A stretch of DNA of 64,000 nucleotides from Sandaracinaceae bacterium (GCA_020633195.1 JACKEC010000014.1:1240001-1304000), one strand, 5' to 3'; shown: positions 38,264-49,382, counted from the first letter of the stretch. Notes: generated from the letters alone by a model not told the origin. A program made the numbers and translations.

Positions 38264-39280
38264 ATGCCCGCGTGGATCGTCCGCGCCCTCGCATTCGTGT
38301 TCGGGGCCCTCTGGGGCAGCTTCTTCAACGTGGCGATCTACCGCTGGCCTCGAGAGCTCAGCGTGGTGAGCCCGCCGAGCCACTGCCCGCACTGCAAGAC
38401 CGAGATCCCGCCCTACCGGAACATCCCGATCCTCGGGTGGCTGATGCTGCGGGGCAAGACCGCTTGCTGCGGCCAGAAGCTCAGCCCCCGGTACGTGCTC
38501 GTCGAGGCGACCTCGGCGCTCCTCGCCGTGGCCCTCGCGGAGCGGTTCATCCTCGCGCAGGACGCCAACGCCTCGCTGTCCGACGCTGCCATCACCACCC
38601 TCCTGTTCTTCTTCTTCGTCGGGGGCCTCCTGATCGCGACGTTCGTCGACGCGGAGTGGATGGAGATCCCCGACGAGGTGTCGATCGGCGGCGCCGCGCT
38701 CGGCCTCGCCACCGTCGCGCTCCGTCACCCGAGCCCGGACGCCGTGGATCTCGCGCTCGGCGCCGGCGGCGGCTTCCTGACCGTGCAGGTCCTCCTGGTC
38801 TGGAGCTGGGAGCGCCTGACCGGCCGCCGCGGCATGGGCGAGGGCGACAGCAAGTTCCTCATGTTCATCGGCGCTTTCCTCGGCTGGAAGGGCGCGATCT
38901 TCGCCCTCGTCGGGGGCGCGCTGCAGGGGATGATCTACGCGCTCGTCAGCGGCGTCGCGAGCCGCGCCCGCCCCGAGCCACCGCGGCCGACCCCCGCGAC
39001 CGAGACCGACGGCGAGGCCCTCGCCGACGAGGATCACTGGGTCCCCCCCGCTCCGCTCGAGGGGCGCGACGGAACGAAGGCGACCCTCTCGGACGGCGGC
39101 CGTCAGCTCACCGTCGAGGACGCGAAGGGCCGCACCCTGTGGGAGCACGTCGCGGTCGACCCCGACGCCGATCCGATGCGCCGCGCGATCCCCTTCGGCC
39201 CCTTCCTCGCGCTCGGCGCCCTCGAGTTCCTGTTCTTCGGCGACCGCCTCATCGAGGCGTACCTCGACCTGTTCCTCTAG
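38264..39280 (+). CDS. pilD: prepilin peptidase (PilD/GspO family) with C-terminal insertion
   Basis: A 338-residue type IV prepilin peptidase that cleaves leader peptides and N-methylates pilins at the inner membrane. GSFFNVAIYRWP begins the N-terminal cytoplasmic domain; CPHC is present at residues about 44-47, while the second zinc pair is reduced to ACCGQK. The aspartyl protease sites are VDAEWMEIPDE and GMGEGDSK. About 90 residues rich in Pro/Glu/Asp (ARPEPPRPTPATE to MRRAIPFGP) are inserted between the last two membrane segments, which is unusual. ATG 38264 is chosen; TTG 38249 is possible. The palindrome right after the stop probably terminates the gene. Confidence 0.92.
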   Translation: MPAWIVRALAFVFGALWGSFFNVAIYRWPRELSVVSPPSHCPHCKTEIPPYRNIPILGWLMLRGKTACCGQKLSPRYVLVEATSALLAVALAERFILAQDANASLSDAAITTLLFFFFVGGLLIATFVDAEWMEIPDEVSIGGAALGLATVALRHPSPDAVDLALGAGGGFLTVQVLLVWSWERLTGRRGMGEGDSKFLMFIGAFLGWKGAIFALVGGALQGMIYALVSGVASRARPEPPRPTPATETDGEALADEDHWVPPAPLEGRDGTKATLSDGGRQLTVEDAKGRTLWEHVAVDPDADPMRRAIPFGPFLALGALEFLFFGDRLIEAYLDLFL

Positions 39281-39301
39281 CCGGCTGCTCAAAGCAGCCG
39301 G
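39281..39301 (+). terminator. 9-bp stem, CAA loop after pilD
   Basis: CCGGCTGCT-CAA-AGCAGCCGG begins right after the TAG stop. A second palindrome, GCGCGC-GAA-GCGCGC, follows near 39312-39326, then a GC-rich stretch repeating CCCGTGCCC. No T run, so termination is inferred. Confidence 0.5.
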
Positions 39302-39415
39302 CTTCCGTGCCGCGCGCGAAGCGCGCATGCCCGTGCCCCTGCCCGTGCCCGGACCGTTCCCCGTCAGCCGTTCCCGATGTGCACGCGTGACCTCGAGCAC
39401 GCGCGACGCCCACCT

Positions 39416-40780
39416 CTACTCGTCTTCGCGCCGGCCGAAGACGTCCACCGTCGTCGCCGTCGGCTCGTCGTCGTCGAAGTCGCCGATCGGCGGGTAGAGC
39501 CGCGCGAGGTCCGCGACCTCGATGCGCGGGTTGGTGGGGACGGCCTGCGCGAGCAGCGCGCTCATGTCGTGGCGCGCCGTCACGGCCTCCGCCATCGGCC
39601 CCGCTCGCTCCGCGGCGAGCGCCTCGATCTCCTCGATGCGGCGCTGGAACGCGGCGCGCTTGGGGTGCCGGATCGCGAGCAGCCGGTACATCGCGAGCGC
39701 CTGGTCCGCCTTGCCGAGCTTGAGCAGCAGCTCCGCCTCGTCGGCCGCCGCGAGCACGTCGGTGGGCTCGTCCGGCTCGTCCTGCGCGCCGATCCGCGGG
39801 TAGCGATCGGCCGGATCCGTGGGCGTCCCCCACGCTGCCGCGCGCGCTGGGCCCCTTCTTCGAGAGCCAGTGCACCGACGAGAGCTCCGCGCGGGCACCG
39901 GGTCGGCCTCGTCCCCGAGCGCACGCCGCAGCGACACCAGATCCCCGAGGATCAGCCGCGCGCGCTCGTCGTGCCGGTCCTTCTCGAGGATCTTGCGGTA
40001 GACCTTGTCCGCCTCCGCGAGCATCCCCATCCGGATGTGGAACTCGCCGAGCCCGTGCCCCTCCATCGGCACCGTCGTGGCCGGCTCGTCGGCCCCGCTC
40101 AGAGGCTCCGTGAACATGCGCTCGGTCTCGACCACCAGGCGGCGCAGCACGCCGGCGAGCTCCGTCGCCTTGGCCCGCTCGGCCGCCTCGAGCGCGCCGG
40201 GCAGATCGCGCGCGCGCCGACCCGCGCGAGCACCGTCTCGCGCGTCACCTGCTCGACCGGCTCGGGGGCCTCCCACCAGCTCCCGCGCACCAGCGCGGCC
40301 AGCGCCCGCTGACGGCGCGAGAGCCACTCCAGGCGCGCTCACGGTCTGGCGCATGACCTCCTCGATGGCGCGCAGCGCGCTCGGGGCCTGCCCCGCGCCG
40401 ACGAGCTGGAGCGCCGCCGAGAAGGACGGGTCGGCGTCGGCAGGGAACGGCGCCAGCGCGTCCTCGAGCAGCCCGTGAGCCGGCTCGCTCGCCGATCCGC
40501 CGCGCCGATGTCGAGCGCCCGCAGCAGCGTCAGCGCCTCGTGGAACCGATAGCGATCGAGGAGACCGACCACGAGCGGGAACCCGAGCGCCGGCTCCTCG
40601 CCGGACGCGGTGGGGAGCTCGCCCCGGTCCATCTGCTCGGCGAGCGCGTGCAGCACCGCGCGCGCGCGGATCGTTGCGCGCGAGCGCGTGAGCCGCGTAC
40701 TGACGCGCCGCCCGCTCGTGGCCGAGCCGCCAGAGGGCGACGACGATCCGATCGGTAGCGGGGAGGCCGGACGCCGTCAT
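39416..40780 (-). pseudogene. TPR-type protein gene, frameshifted as read
   Basis: The start (MTASGLPATDRIVVALWRLGHERAARQYAAHALAR) and the end (DEAELLLKLGKADQALAMYRLLAIRHPKRAAFQRRIEEIE) are one tetratricopeptide-type helical protein, but the middle hops between frames. Sensible segments in other frames are LHALAEQMDRGELPTASGEE, DRYRFHEALTLLRALDIG, RLEWLSRRQRALAALVRGSW and SSVHWLSKKGPSARGSVGD. Six single-base indels, near 40676, 40500, 40348, 40215, 39893 and 39835, would restore a protein of about 450 residues. Because every frame segment is still protein-like, sequencing error is likelier than decay. Cytoplasmic; function unknown. Confidence 0.7.
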
Positions 40781-40797
40781 GCGCCGGCGTCAACGTA

Positions 40798-41436
40798 TCA
40801 CACCTCGGCGGTGGGGCTCTTCGCCGGGCGGAACCAGCGGAAGAGGAGCCACACGTCGACGGCGACGAAGAGCAGGCACAAGATCGCGAGGAGCAGCGAC
40901 CACGCGTAGCTGCTCGGGGGCTCGTCCGCGAGGAGCAGGAACGACTCGCCGGAGACCGGCAGGTCCATGTCGCGCGACAGGTAGCCCTCGACCGTGTCGA
41001 TACGACCGCCGAGCTCCGAGAACGTGACGAGCCGACCGGTGAACTCGCTCCGGGCCAGAGAGAGGCCGGCGAGTCCTCCGTGTGGACGTAGATCGTCCGC
41101 TGGCCGGCGAGCGGGAAGACCACGTGCTCGGACCCCGTCAGCACGCGGCGATAGCGGACCGCGCGGCTCATCATGGGGTGCCGCCGACGCGGACCTCGGT
41201 GTTGGTCCGCAGGCTCGCGGCGTCGACGGTGGTCGCGTCCCCGAGATCGACGACCTCGTCCGATCCGAAGAAGTACGCGAGATCATGGCGCAAAGAGAAC
41301 GCGAGCCCGAGCGCGCCGGCCACCACCGCGGCCATCAGCGCCAGCGTCAGGAAGCGACGACCCTGGGGCGGCGCCGGGCGCCGAGGAGCTCCGGGTCGAC
41401 CGCGTCGCGCGCCGAGGTATCCACCGTCTCTTGCAT
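40798..41436 (-). pseudogene. small membrane protein, frameshifted as read
   Basis: Joining three frame segments gives one protein of about 215 residues. It starts MQETVDTSARDAVDPELLGA (ATG 41436), has a membrane helix (LTLALMAAVVAGALGLAFSL), a periplasmic-type domain (RYRRVLTGSEHVVFPLAGQR, RSEFTGRLVTFSELGGRID), a second membrane helix (SYAWSLLLAILCLLFVAVDVW) and ends FRPAKSPTAEV. Breaks lie near 41365, at 41171-41174 (CCATGATG, where one missing C creates a false ATGA junction) and near 41065. It could be read instead as two overlapping genes, but the continuous domain argues for one. Function unknown. It lies 17 bp upstream of the TPR gene. Confidence 0.65.
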
Positions 41437-41461
41437 GTGGGCCACGTGGGCTCTGACACCC

Positions 41462-41489
41462 ACTATCCCCAAAGGTTCGCCGTACGCAA
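41462..41489 (-). promoter_or_regulatory. putative promoter of the 41.4-kb membrane gene
   Basis: Minus strand TTGCGT (41489-41484), 16-bp spacer, GATAGT (41467-41462), 25 nt before ATG 41436. Confidence 0.4.
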
Positions 41490-41516
41490 GCCCCCTGCGG
41501 GCGCCGGAGAAATCCC

Positions 41517-41545
41517 AAAACCCCGACCGCCGAAGGCGACCGGGG
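41517..41545 (-). terminator. intrinsic terminator
   Basis: On the minus strand CCCCGGTCGCC-TTC-GGCGGTCGGGG (11-bp stem with two G-T pairs) is followed by TTTT. It begins directly after a TGA at 41548-41546, one of the clearest terminators in the window. Confidence 0.8.
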
Positions 41546-41892
41546 TCACGGGCGGGCCCGCCGAGGATCAGGCCTTCGATCGACTTGAGCCAGTCCCAGA
41601 GCCGCGGCGTCGGCCACTTCTCGAGGCGGTCGCGGTAGCCCTGGTCCTTGCGGTTCTCGGCCGTGCAGATCGCGTCGATCAGCTTGGCGCGCGAGCCGAA
41701 GCGGTCCTTCACCTCGGTGAGCACCGAGTGGAGGTGGAGGAGCTTCTTGTTGGACACGCGATCGAGGCCCTTGTCCTCGTTCAGGCGGTCGAGGAAGAGC
41801 TCGTCGTTGGCGAGCTCGCGAACGGCCTCGATCAGCTTTTCCTTCGAGCCGAAGCGGTCGTTCACGGTGGCGAGCGGGGAAGCCTTCATCAT
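41546..41892 (-). CDS. small protein with duplicated DRFGSK motif
   Basis: About 115 residues, starting MMKASPLATVNDRFGSKEKL. An internal repeat is clear: VNDRFGSKEKLIEAV (residues about 10-24) and VKDRFGSRAKLIDAI (about 61-75), each followed by a helical stretch. The frame as read runs through the terminator; one missing base near 41555 (GGGCCCGCC) would instead end the protein at the TGA 41548-41546 exactly before that terminator, so the ORF end is probably a sequence error. GGAG lies just upstream of the paired ATG codons. Function unknown. Divergent from dnaE. Confidence 0.75.
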
Positions 41893-41922
41893 CTACTCCA
41901 TCGCCCCCTTGCGGGGGGCGAG

Positions 41923-41951
41923 CGTCTAGCACGCGGGTCGCGGGCTCACAA
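41923..41951 (-). promoter_or_regulatory. putative promoter of the DRFGSK protein
   Basis: Minus strand TTGTGA (41951-41946), 17-bp spacer, TAGACG (41928-41923). The short leader contains a GC-only hairpin (CGCCCCC...GGGGGCG, around 41902-41920) before the ribosome binding site. Confidence 0.45.
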
Positions 41952-42005
41952 GCGATCCGAGGCCATTGCCCGCCACTGGCCAGTCGTTCACCATCAGGCA
42001 CCTTC

Positions 42006-45627
<3,622 letters not shown>

Positions 45628-45663
45628 CTGCGGATACGAAAGCTCCGCGTCGGATTGAAAAGA

Positions 45664-45685
45664 GGCGGACACTCGCGTGTCCGCC
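45664..45685. terminator. bidirectional terminator between dnaE and a convergent gene
   Basis: GGCGGACAC-TCGC-GTGTCCGCC, a perfect 9-bp stem. On the minus strand it is followed by TCTTTTCAATC, a good T tract; on the plus strand by CCGTTCGG. Confidence 0.75.
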
Positions 45686-45709
45686 CCGTTCGGTGAGTCG
45701 AGCGGGCGC

Positions 45710-46161
45710 TCAGGCCGCGCGACGCGCGCCGGGACCGCCGTCGGCCCGTGGGTCGTCACGATCTCGACCGCGCCACCGATCTGCTCGGAGACCACGCTCG
45801 CCAGCGCCTGCATCGCGTGCCGCGAGCGGCCCGTCTTGTCGCCAGCGTCGAGGTAGAGCGTGGGCGTCACGCTGCTGCCCATCATGTGGGACAGGACCGC
45901 ACGGATCATCAGGGACCGTGCGTTGAGGGTGTCAGAATCCCAACACTCCCCGCCGACCAGCGCAGCGGCGACCACGTCGCCCTTGTCACCGAGCTCGGCG
46001 ACCCGCGCTCGGACGCGCGTGGCCAGCTCGGAGGGCGTCTCGCCCATCCGCTGCAGGACGATCGCGATGTCGTGAACCTCTCCCCGGAGCGGCTCGATCC
46101 ACTCGCTCCAGTCCGAGTCGCGCTCGGCGACCAGAAGTCCAATCTTGGGCTGACTGCTCAT
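45710..46161 (-). CDS. hypothetical protein, C-terminus frame-disrupted
   Basis: About 150 residues starting at ATG 46161 (MSSQPKIGLLVAERDSDWSE). The alpha/beta pattern resembles a nucleotide- or stress-protein-like fold (KGDVVAAALVGGECWDSDTL, MIRAVLSHMMGSSVTPTLYL, ALASVVSEQIGGAVEIVTTHG), but no known motif is evident. As read, the frame runs on through the terminator into antisense dnaE; a single-base loss near 45720-45740 would end it at the TGA 45712-45710, 24 bp before that terminator. The boundary given assumes that correction. Function unknown. Confidence 0.65.
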
Positions 46162-46516
46162 CTCTAGGGCTCCACTCTCCGCATTTGCAATCACGGTGCC
46201 ACTCGTCCCGAACACCTCGACCGGCGGGTTCATGCCCACCGATCTCGACAACCTTGGTGGCCGTTCCCCCACACCTCGTGTCGCCTGGCACCCACAGGCA
46301 CAGCCCTCATGACGCGCTGCGTCGACCAAAGTTCTCCGTGAAGTTCGAGCCGGACCGTGAAGCCGAAGTCACGCCTCCGACCGGACGTCCCCATTTGAAG
46401 GCATGACATCCGTGGCAGCTGGGCTAGCCACCTGGCCACTGCGCCAGCCACCCGCGGGTGTGCCCGACGGCGCAACACGTGCGTGAAATGGAGCGCGGCG
46501 TGCGCTGCCTGACGTC
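46162..46516. other. 355-bp intergenic stretch without a supported gene
   Basis: Short ORFs here (up to about 80 codons) have no protein-like composition, start context or partner. I see no repeat or RNA. The left part should hold the promoter of the minus-strand gene at 46161, which I cannot place. Confidence 0.5.
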
Positions 46517-46545
46517 TTGACCGACCCCACGCCGATTGCTACTAG
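46517..46545 (+). promoter_or_regulatory. tRNA operon promoter
   Basis: TTGACC (46517-46522), 17-bp spacer, TACTAG (46540-46545), placing the transcript start about 20 nt before tRNA-Lys. Confidence 0.6.
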
Positions 46546-46572
46546 GCGCCCAAGCCTGAAGAGGCCTGACCG

Positions 46573-46645
46573 GGGCCGTTAGCTCAGCTGGTAGAGCAGC
46601 GGGCTTTTAACCCGTCGGTCCTGGGTTCGAACCCCAGACGGCCCA
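46573..46645 (+). tRNA. tRNA-Lys(TTT)
   Basis: The cloverleaf closes fully: acceptor GGGCCGT/ACGGCCC with discriminator A, D arm AGCTCAGCTGGTAGAGC, anticodon stem GCGGG around CTTTTAA (anticodon TTT), T arm CTGGGTTCGAACCCCAG. 73 nt, with CCA not encoded. It is 3 nt from tRNA-Glu and shares its promoter. Confidence 0.97.
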
Positions 46646-46648
46646 TCT

Positions 46649-46721
46649 GTCCCCATCATCTAGAGGCCCAGGATACCGGCCTTTCACGCCGGCGACGCGG
46701 GTTCGAATCCCGCTGGGGACG
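46649..46721 (+). tRNA. tRNA-Glu(TTC)
   Basis: Acceptor GTCCCCA/TGGGGAC with discriminator G, anticodon stem CCGGC around CTTTCAC (anticodon TTC), T arm GCGGGTTCGAATCCCGC. 73 nt, with CCA not encoded. The last 14 bases are part of the 73-bp direct repeat whose second copy lies at 47447-47519. Confidence 0.97.
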
Positions 46722-46780
46722 CTCCGAGGCGCGACTTCGTCGCGCCTAGTCATGCAGTTGGCCGACTTCGTCGGCCGGGC
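46708..46780 (+). repeat. 73-bp direct repeat, copy 1 (overlaps the tRNA-Glu 3' end)
   Basis: Begins TCCCGCTGGGGACGCTCCGA inside the tRNA and is identical base for base with 47447-47519. It contains two adjacent palindromes with TTC loops, GGCGCGAC-TTC-GTCGCGCC and GGCCGAC-TTC-GTCGGCC, separated by TAGTCATGCAGTT. After a small indel another 15 bp (TGGCTGTCGCGCAGA) also match. Interpreted as an attachment-site-like or duplication boundary. Confidence 0.9.
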
Positions 46781-46861
46781 CTGGCTGTCGCGCAGAGAAC
46801 TGGTGAATCCGCACGGCGGTGCGGGAGCACTAGCTCCCGCCCTCTGGACCGTGATCCCGTC

Positions 46862-46890
46862 GTGACCTGCTGCGTCTGCGGAACTAGACT
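46862..46890 (+). promoter_or_regulatory. toxin-antitoxin promoter, leaderless arrangement
   Basis: GTGACC (46862-46867), 17-bp spacer, TAGACT (46885-46890), 6 nt to the antitoxin ATG at 46897. Confidence 0.5.
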
Positions 46891-46896
46891 GAAGCC

Positions 46897-47067
46897 ATGA
46901 GCGACCCGAGCCAGCAACGCGAGGAGCGGCCCCTCGTCCCCCATCCGGACGACGAGGCCGAGGTTCGCGCGGGTTTCGACGAGGCAGAACGCGGAGAGGT
47001 GCTCTCCGAGAGCGAGTCCGCGGAGTACCTCCGTCGCCTGCTGGCAGAGCCCACGACGAACCAGTGA
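46897..47067 (+). CDS. putative type II antitoxin
   Basis: A 56-residue acidic protein (MSDPSQQREERPLVPHPDDE, then AEVRAGFDEAERGEVLSESE, ending RRLLAEPTTNQ). The segment EAERGEVL...AEYLRRLLAEP resembles the C-terminal toxin-binding helix of small antitoxins; no DNA-binding domain is obvious. Its stop overlaps the GTG of the next gene (GTGA), the usual antitoxin-toxin coupling. It is preceded by a promoter ending 6 nt upstream. The cassette is enclosed by the 73-bp direct repeats. Confidence 0.7.
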   Translation: MSDPSQQREERPLVPHPDDEAEVRAGFDEAERGEVLSESESAEYLRRLLAEPTTNQ

Positions 47068-47354
47068 GCCGCGTTCTTCGGCTCACACGCCGATACCTAC
47101 GCAACGCCGACCGGCTCGGCGTCATCGCAGGCTCGGCACGCGGACGGGCTGTCGGCCGGACCATCCAAGCCCTCGGTGGCGATGGTGGGCTCCCGGCGCC
47201 AGGCGACGTCGAGGCGCTCGTTCCACCCACGGGAATCGCATACGTCCGCCGCGTTCCCGGCAGGAACCTCTGGCTCTGGTACATCCTCTCGGGAGAAGAC
47301 GGCGTCACCCTGATCGCGCTGACCGCAGACCCTCCGGTGCCACTCTCGGACTGA
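47064..47354 (+). CDS. putative RelE/ParE-like toxin
   Basis: A 96-residue basic protein: VSRVLRLTRRYLRNADRLGV, then IAYVRRVPGRNLWLWYILSG and VTLIALTADPPVPLSD. The helix-helix-strand plan with a basic second half, RRVPGRNLWLWY and the terminal LIALTADPP fits the RelE/ParE fold, whose members cleave mRNA on ribosomes or poison gyrase; which one cannot be told here. GTG 47064 overlaps the antitoxin stop. About 90 bp after its stop lies the second 73-bp repeat. Confidence 0.68.
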   Translation: MSRVLRLTRRYLRNADRLGVIAGSARGRAVGRTIQALGGDGGLPAPGDVEALVPPTGIAYVRRVPGRNLWLWYILSGEDGVTLIALTADPPVPLSD

Positions 47355-47446
47355 GCCTCGAGGGGCAAGCCCGGCTCGCGTCAGGCCCGCCACGAGGCGC
47401 AGGACCCGCAATCTCTGGGGAATCCCGCGGAGTACAAGAGCCATCG

Positions 47447-47519
47447 TCCCGCTGGGGACGCTCCGAGGCGCGACTTCGTCGCGCCTAGTCATGCAGTTGG
47501 CCGACTTCGTCGGCCGGGC
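47447..47519 (+). repeat. 73-bp direct repeat, copy 2 (encodes the nuclease C-terminus)
   Basis: Identical to 46708-46780, including the 14 bases of tRNA-Glu 3' end. On the minus strand it contains the stop and last ten or so codons (GRRSRPTA) of the ERCC4-type nuclease gene. Confidence 0.9.
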
Positions 47520-48151
47520 GGCTTGGCTGTCGCGCAGACGAATCGGCGGATCTGGGCGGCGGTGTGGGGGCCGATGCCTGGGACGGCGGCGAGCTCGGGC
47601 TCGGTGGCGTCGATCACGGCCTGGAGGCTACCGAAGCGCGTGAGCAAGGCGACGGCGCGCTTCGGGCCGATGCCTGGGAGGGCGGTCAGCATCCGGATGC
47701 GCCGGGCATCGGCGTCTCGCGGGTTCCAGGAGCGGGAGGCGGCGCCCTTGGCCTGCCGTCGCGCCGCTTGGCGGCTGAGGGCGCGGAGCAGCCACACGGT
47801 CTCCTCGGGGCCACGCGAGCGGAGAAGCGGCAGGTCGAAGACGAAGGTCAGGGCCACGATGGCGCCCTGGAGCTGAACGCGTCCGAGTCCGGGGTGACGT
47901 GGAGGCGAGCCTTCGAGCAGCACGACCGCGTGGAGGCTCGAGCGTGCGAGGCGCGCGGCCTGGTCGAGCATGCGGCCGCGGAGGATGGAGGCGACGAAGT
48001 CGCGGAAGGTCTTGCGCTCGACGAGGACGCGGTCGTCGACGAGGTAGTCGCCGACCCTCAGCTGGGCCAGCTGGACGTCGATGTCGGGTGCCGCTTCGAG
48101 GAGACCGTAGACCCCAGAACGGTGCTCGCGATGATCGACGACGATGCGCAC
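47489..48151 (-). CDS. ERCC4/XPF-type nuclease with C-terminal helix-hairpin-helix repeats
   Basis: A 220-residue stand-alone nuclease of the XPF/Mus81/Hef class. The catalytic signature GD-x(n)-ERK-x3-D is complete: G34-D35, E45-R46-K47, D51 (VLVERKTFRDF). Asp6 in VVDHREHRSG is the other metal ligand. Residues about 150-205 form two HhH motifs (LPGIGPKRAVALL and VPGIGPHTAAQI). Archaeal and eukaryotic relatives cut branched or flap DNA; bacterial members are scattered and little characterised. GTG 48151 starts. The last residues are encoded within the 73-bp repeat shared with the tRNA-Glu end. Confidence 0.9.
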   Translation of the reverse strand: MRIVVDHREHRSGVYGLLEAAPDIDVQLAQLRVGDYLVDDRVLVERKTFRDFVASILRGRMLDQAARLARSSLHAVVLLEGSPPRHPGLGRVQLQGAIVALTFVFDLPLLRSRGPEETVWLLRALSRQAARRQAKGAASRSWNPRDADARRIRMLTALPGIGPKRAVALLTRFGSLQAVIDATEPELAAVPGIGPHTAAQIRRFVCATAKPPGRRSRPTA

Positions 48152-48213
48152 GACGAGGAGTCATCGGACGACCGCGAGACGTGTTGCCTGGTACGCGCGA
48201 TACTCGAGCGAGC

Positions 48214-48921
48214 GTGACAGAGCATCGACGCAAGCCACTTCCTCGGGGATGGGAGCTCCTCTCGACGGAGGAGCTCGTCGGCCTCGTCGTCGATGGGGGC
48301 GTGATGATGTGGAAGCCGATTTGCGCGGAGCTCGCGCGTCGGCCCCCCAGCGAGGAGGCGACCCAACGACTGCTGGACAGCAGCCTCCCTGGCTGGCTCC
48401 TGTCTCCGATCCTCGCCGCGAGCCCCCATCCCATCGGCTACACGGGGCTGCGGCGCCTGGCGCTCGCTCGGCACGGCGACGCCCGCCACGCGAACACGGC
48501 GGTGCGTGGGATGGCGAGGGCTGACCCGAAGAGGGCCTTCGAAGAGCTGTCAGAGTGGCTGGCGGATCCTTCGAAGGACATTCGCGGCATCGCGACCGTC
48601 GGGCTCGCAGCGCTCGGGACCGACGAGGCCGCTCGACAGATCGCGGATGCAGCGGCGGCGGGGCACGTGAGCCCGCTGCTCGCTGGCCAGGAGCTCGGCT
48701 GGATGGCCGCCGAGGGCCTCACCGTGGTGAGCGAGCTGCTCGCCGCCGACGATGAGGTGTGCTGGCGTGTTGGCGTGGAGGCGGCGGTGGCTCGCTGGCG
48801 CGCCGCTCCCCATGATCCGCTCGTGCACCGATGGCGTCCGCTGGTCTCGGCGTCGCTGTCGACGCGACAGCCGACAGGGCTGCTCGGGCGGTGGTTGAAC
48901 AAGTGGGTGTCAGGGGAATGA
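48214..48921 (+). CDS. HEAT/armadillo-like repeat protein
   Basis: A 235-residue helical protein starting at GTG 48214, divergent from the nuclease gene with 62 bp between. Paired helices such as PKRAFEELSEWLADPSKDIR, GIATVGLAALGTDEAARQIA and TVVSELLAADDEVCWRVGVE suggest three to four HEAT-like repeats; no catalytic motif. A possible -10 (TACTCG) lies 7 nt before the start codon. It may bind protein or DNA; adjacency to a nuclease is suggestive only. Confidence 0.72.
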   Translation: MTEHRRKPLPRGWELLSTEELVGLVVDGGVMMWKPICAELARRPPSEEATQRLLDSSLPGWLLSPILAASPHPIGYTGLRRLALARHGDARHANTAVRGMARADPKRAFEELSEWLADPSKDIRGIATVGLAALGTDEAARQIADAAAAGHVSPLLAGQELGWMAAEGLTVVSELLAADDEVCWRVGVEAAVARWRAAPHDPLVHRWRPLVSASLSTRQPTGLLGRWLNKWVSGE

Positions 48922-48997
48922 GCGCTCTGCTCGGCCGACGACGGCGACTTGCTCGCGGAGAACCTCCGTTCGAAGCTGGTCGAGGCGCCGGTGCGCT

Positions 48998-49270
48998 TCA
49001 CGCCCCGTACCGTTCCTCCAGCCGCTCGAAGTGCTCGTCGTACAGCCGCTCGAAGGCGGCGCCCCCTTCCCGCTCGGCCTCTTCTTTCACTCGCTCGAGG
49101 TCGTGCATCTGTTCGAGCCGCGCGACGATCGCCGGGTCGCTCTCGAGCAGCCAGCACGCGTCGTCGACGTCGCCCTTGCTCATCGCGCGAATCCACAACA
49201 TCTCGCGCCGCGCTTCCGGGTCGTTGCACAGCCGCACCACCGTCTCGACCCACCTGCTCCCGTGTTCCAT
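48998..49270 (-). CDS. small hypothetical protein
   Basis: A 90-residue charged helical protein (MEHGSRWVETVVRLCNDPEA, ESDPAIVARLEQMHDLERVK, ending FERLEERYGA). ATG 49270 is chosen because AAGGAG lies 7 nt upstream; a longer reading to 49297 adds only 9 residues. No family recognised. The high Glu content and heptad-like spacing in the last 40 residues suggest a coiled coil. Confidence 0.68.
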   Translation of the reverse strand: MEHGSRWVETVVRLCNDPEARREMLWIRAMSKGDVDDACWLLESDPAIVARLEQMHDLERVKEEAEREGGAAFERLYDEHFERLEERYGA

Positions 49271-49382
49271 CTCGCACTCCTTCGTCGAAGGGCGCACGGA
49301 CGACGATGGCTGCGTCGACTGACGGAACGCGGAACACCTCAGGGATCGACTCGGTCACGGACCGCTGGCTCGAGGAGTCCGC

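Noticed and set aside
39312..39415. CCCGTGCCC-rich stretch after pilD as a possible small RNA
   Set aside because: Low-complexity, GC-rich sequence with one palindrome; no promoter or conserved fold visible, so not called.
46185..46478. Small ORFs between 46162 and 46516
   Set aside because: No ribosome binding site, promoter or protein-like pattern; the region is better treated as intergenic.
46708..46780. Integron attC site as an explanation of the palindromic repeats flanking the TA cassette
   Set aside because: No RYYYAAC/GTTRRRY core sites at the expected ends and no integron integrase; the overlap with the tRNA 3' end fits a tRNA-linked site better.
46607..47368. Minus-strand ORF of about 250 codons across the tRNAs and the TA pair
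   Set aside because: It runs antisense through two tRNA genes and both TA genes; only its internal segment resembling the nuclease tail is meaningful, and that is reported as a remnant.
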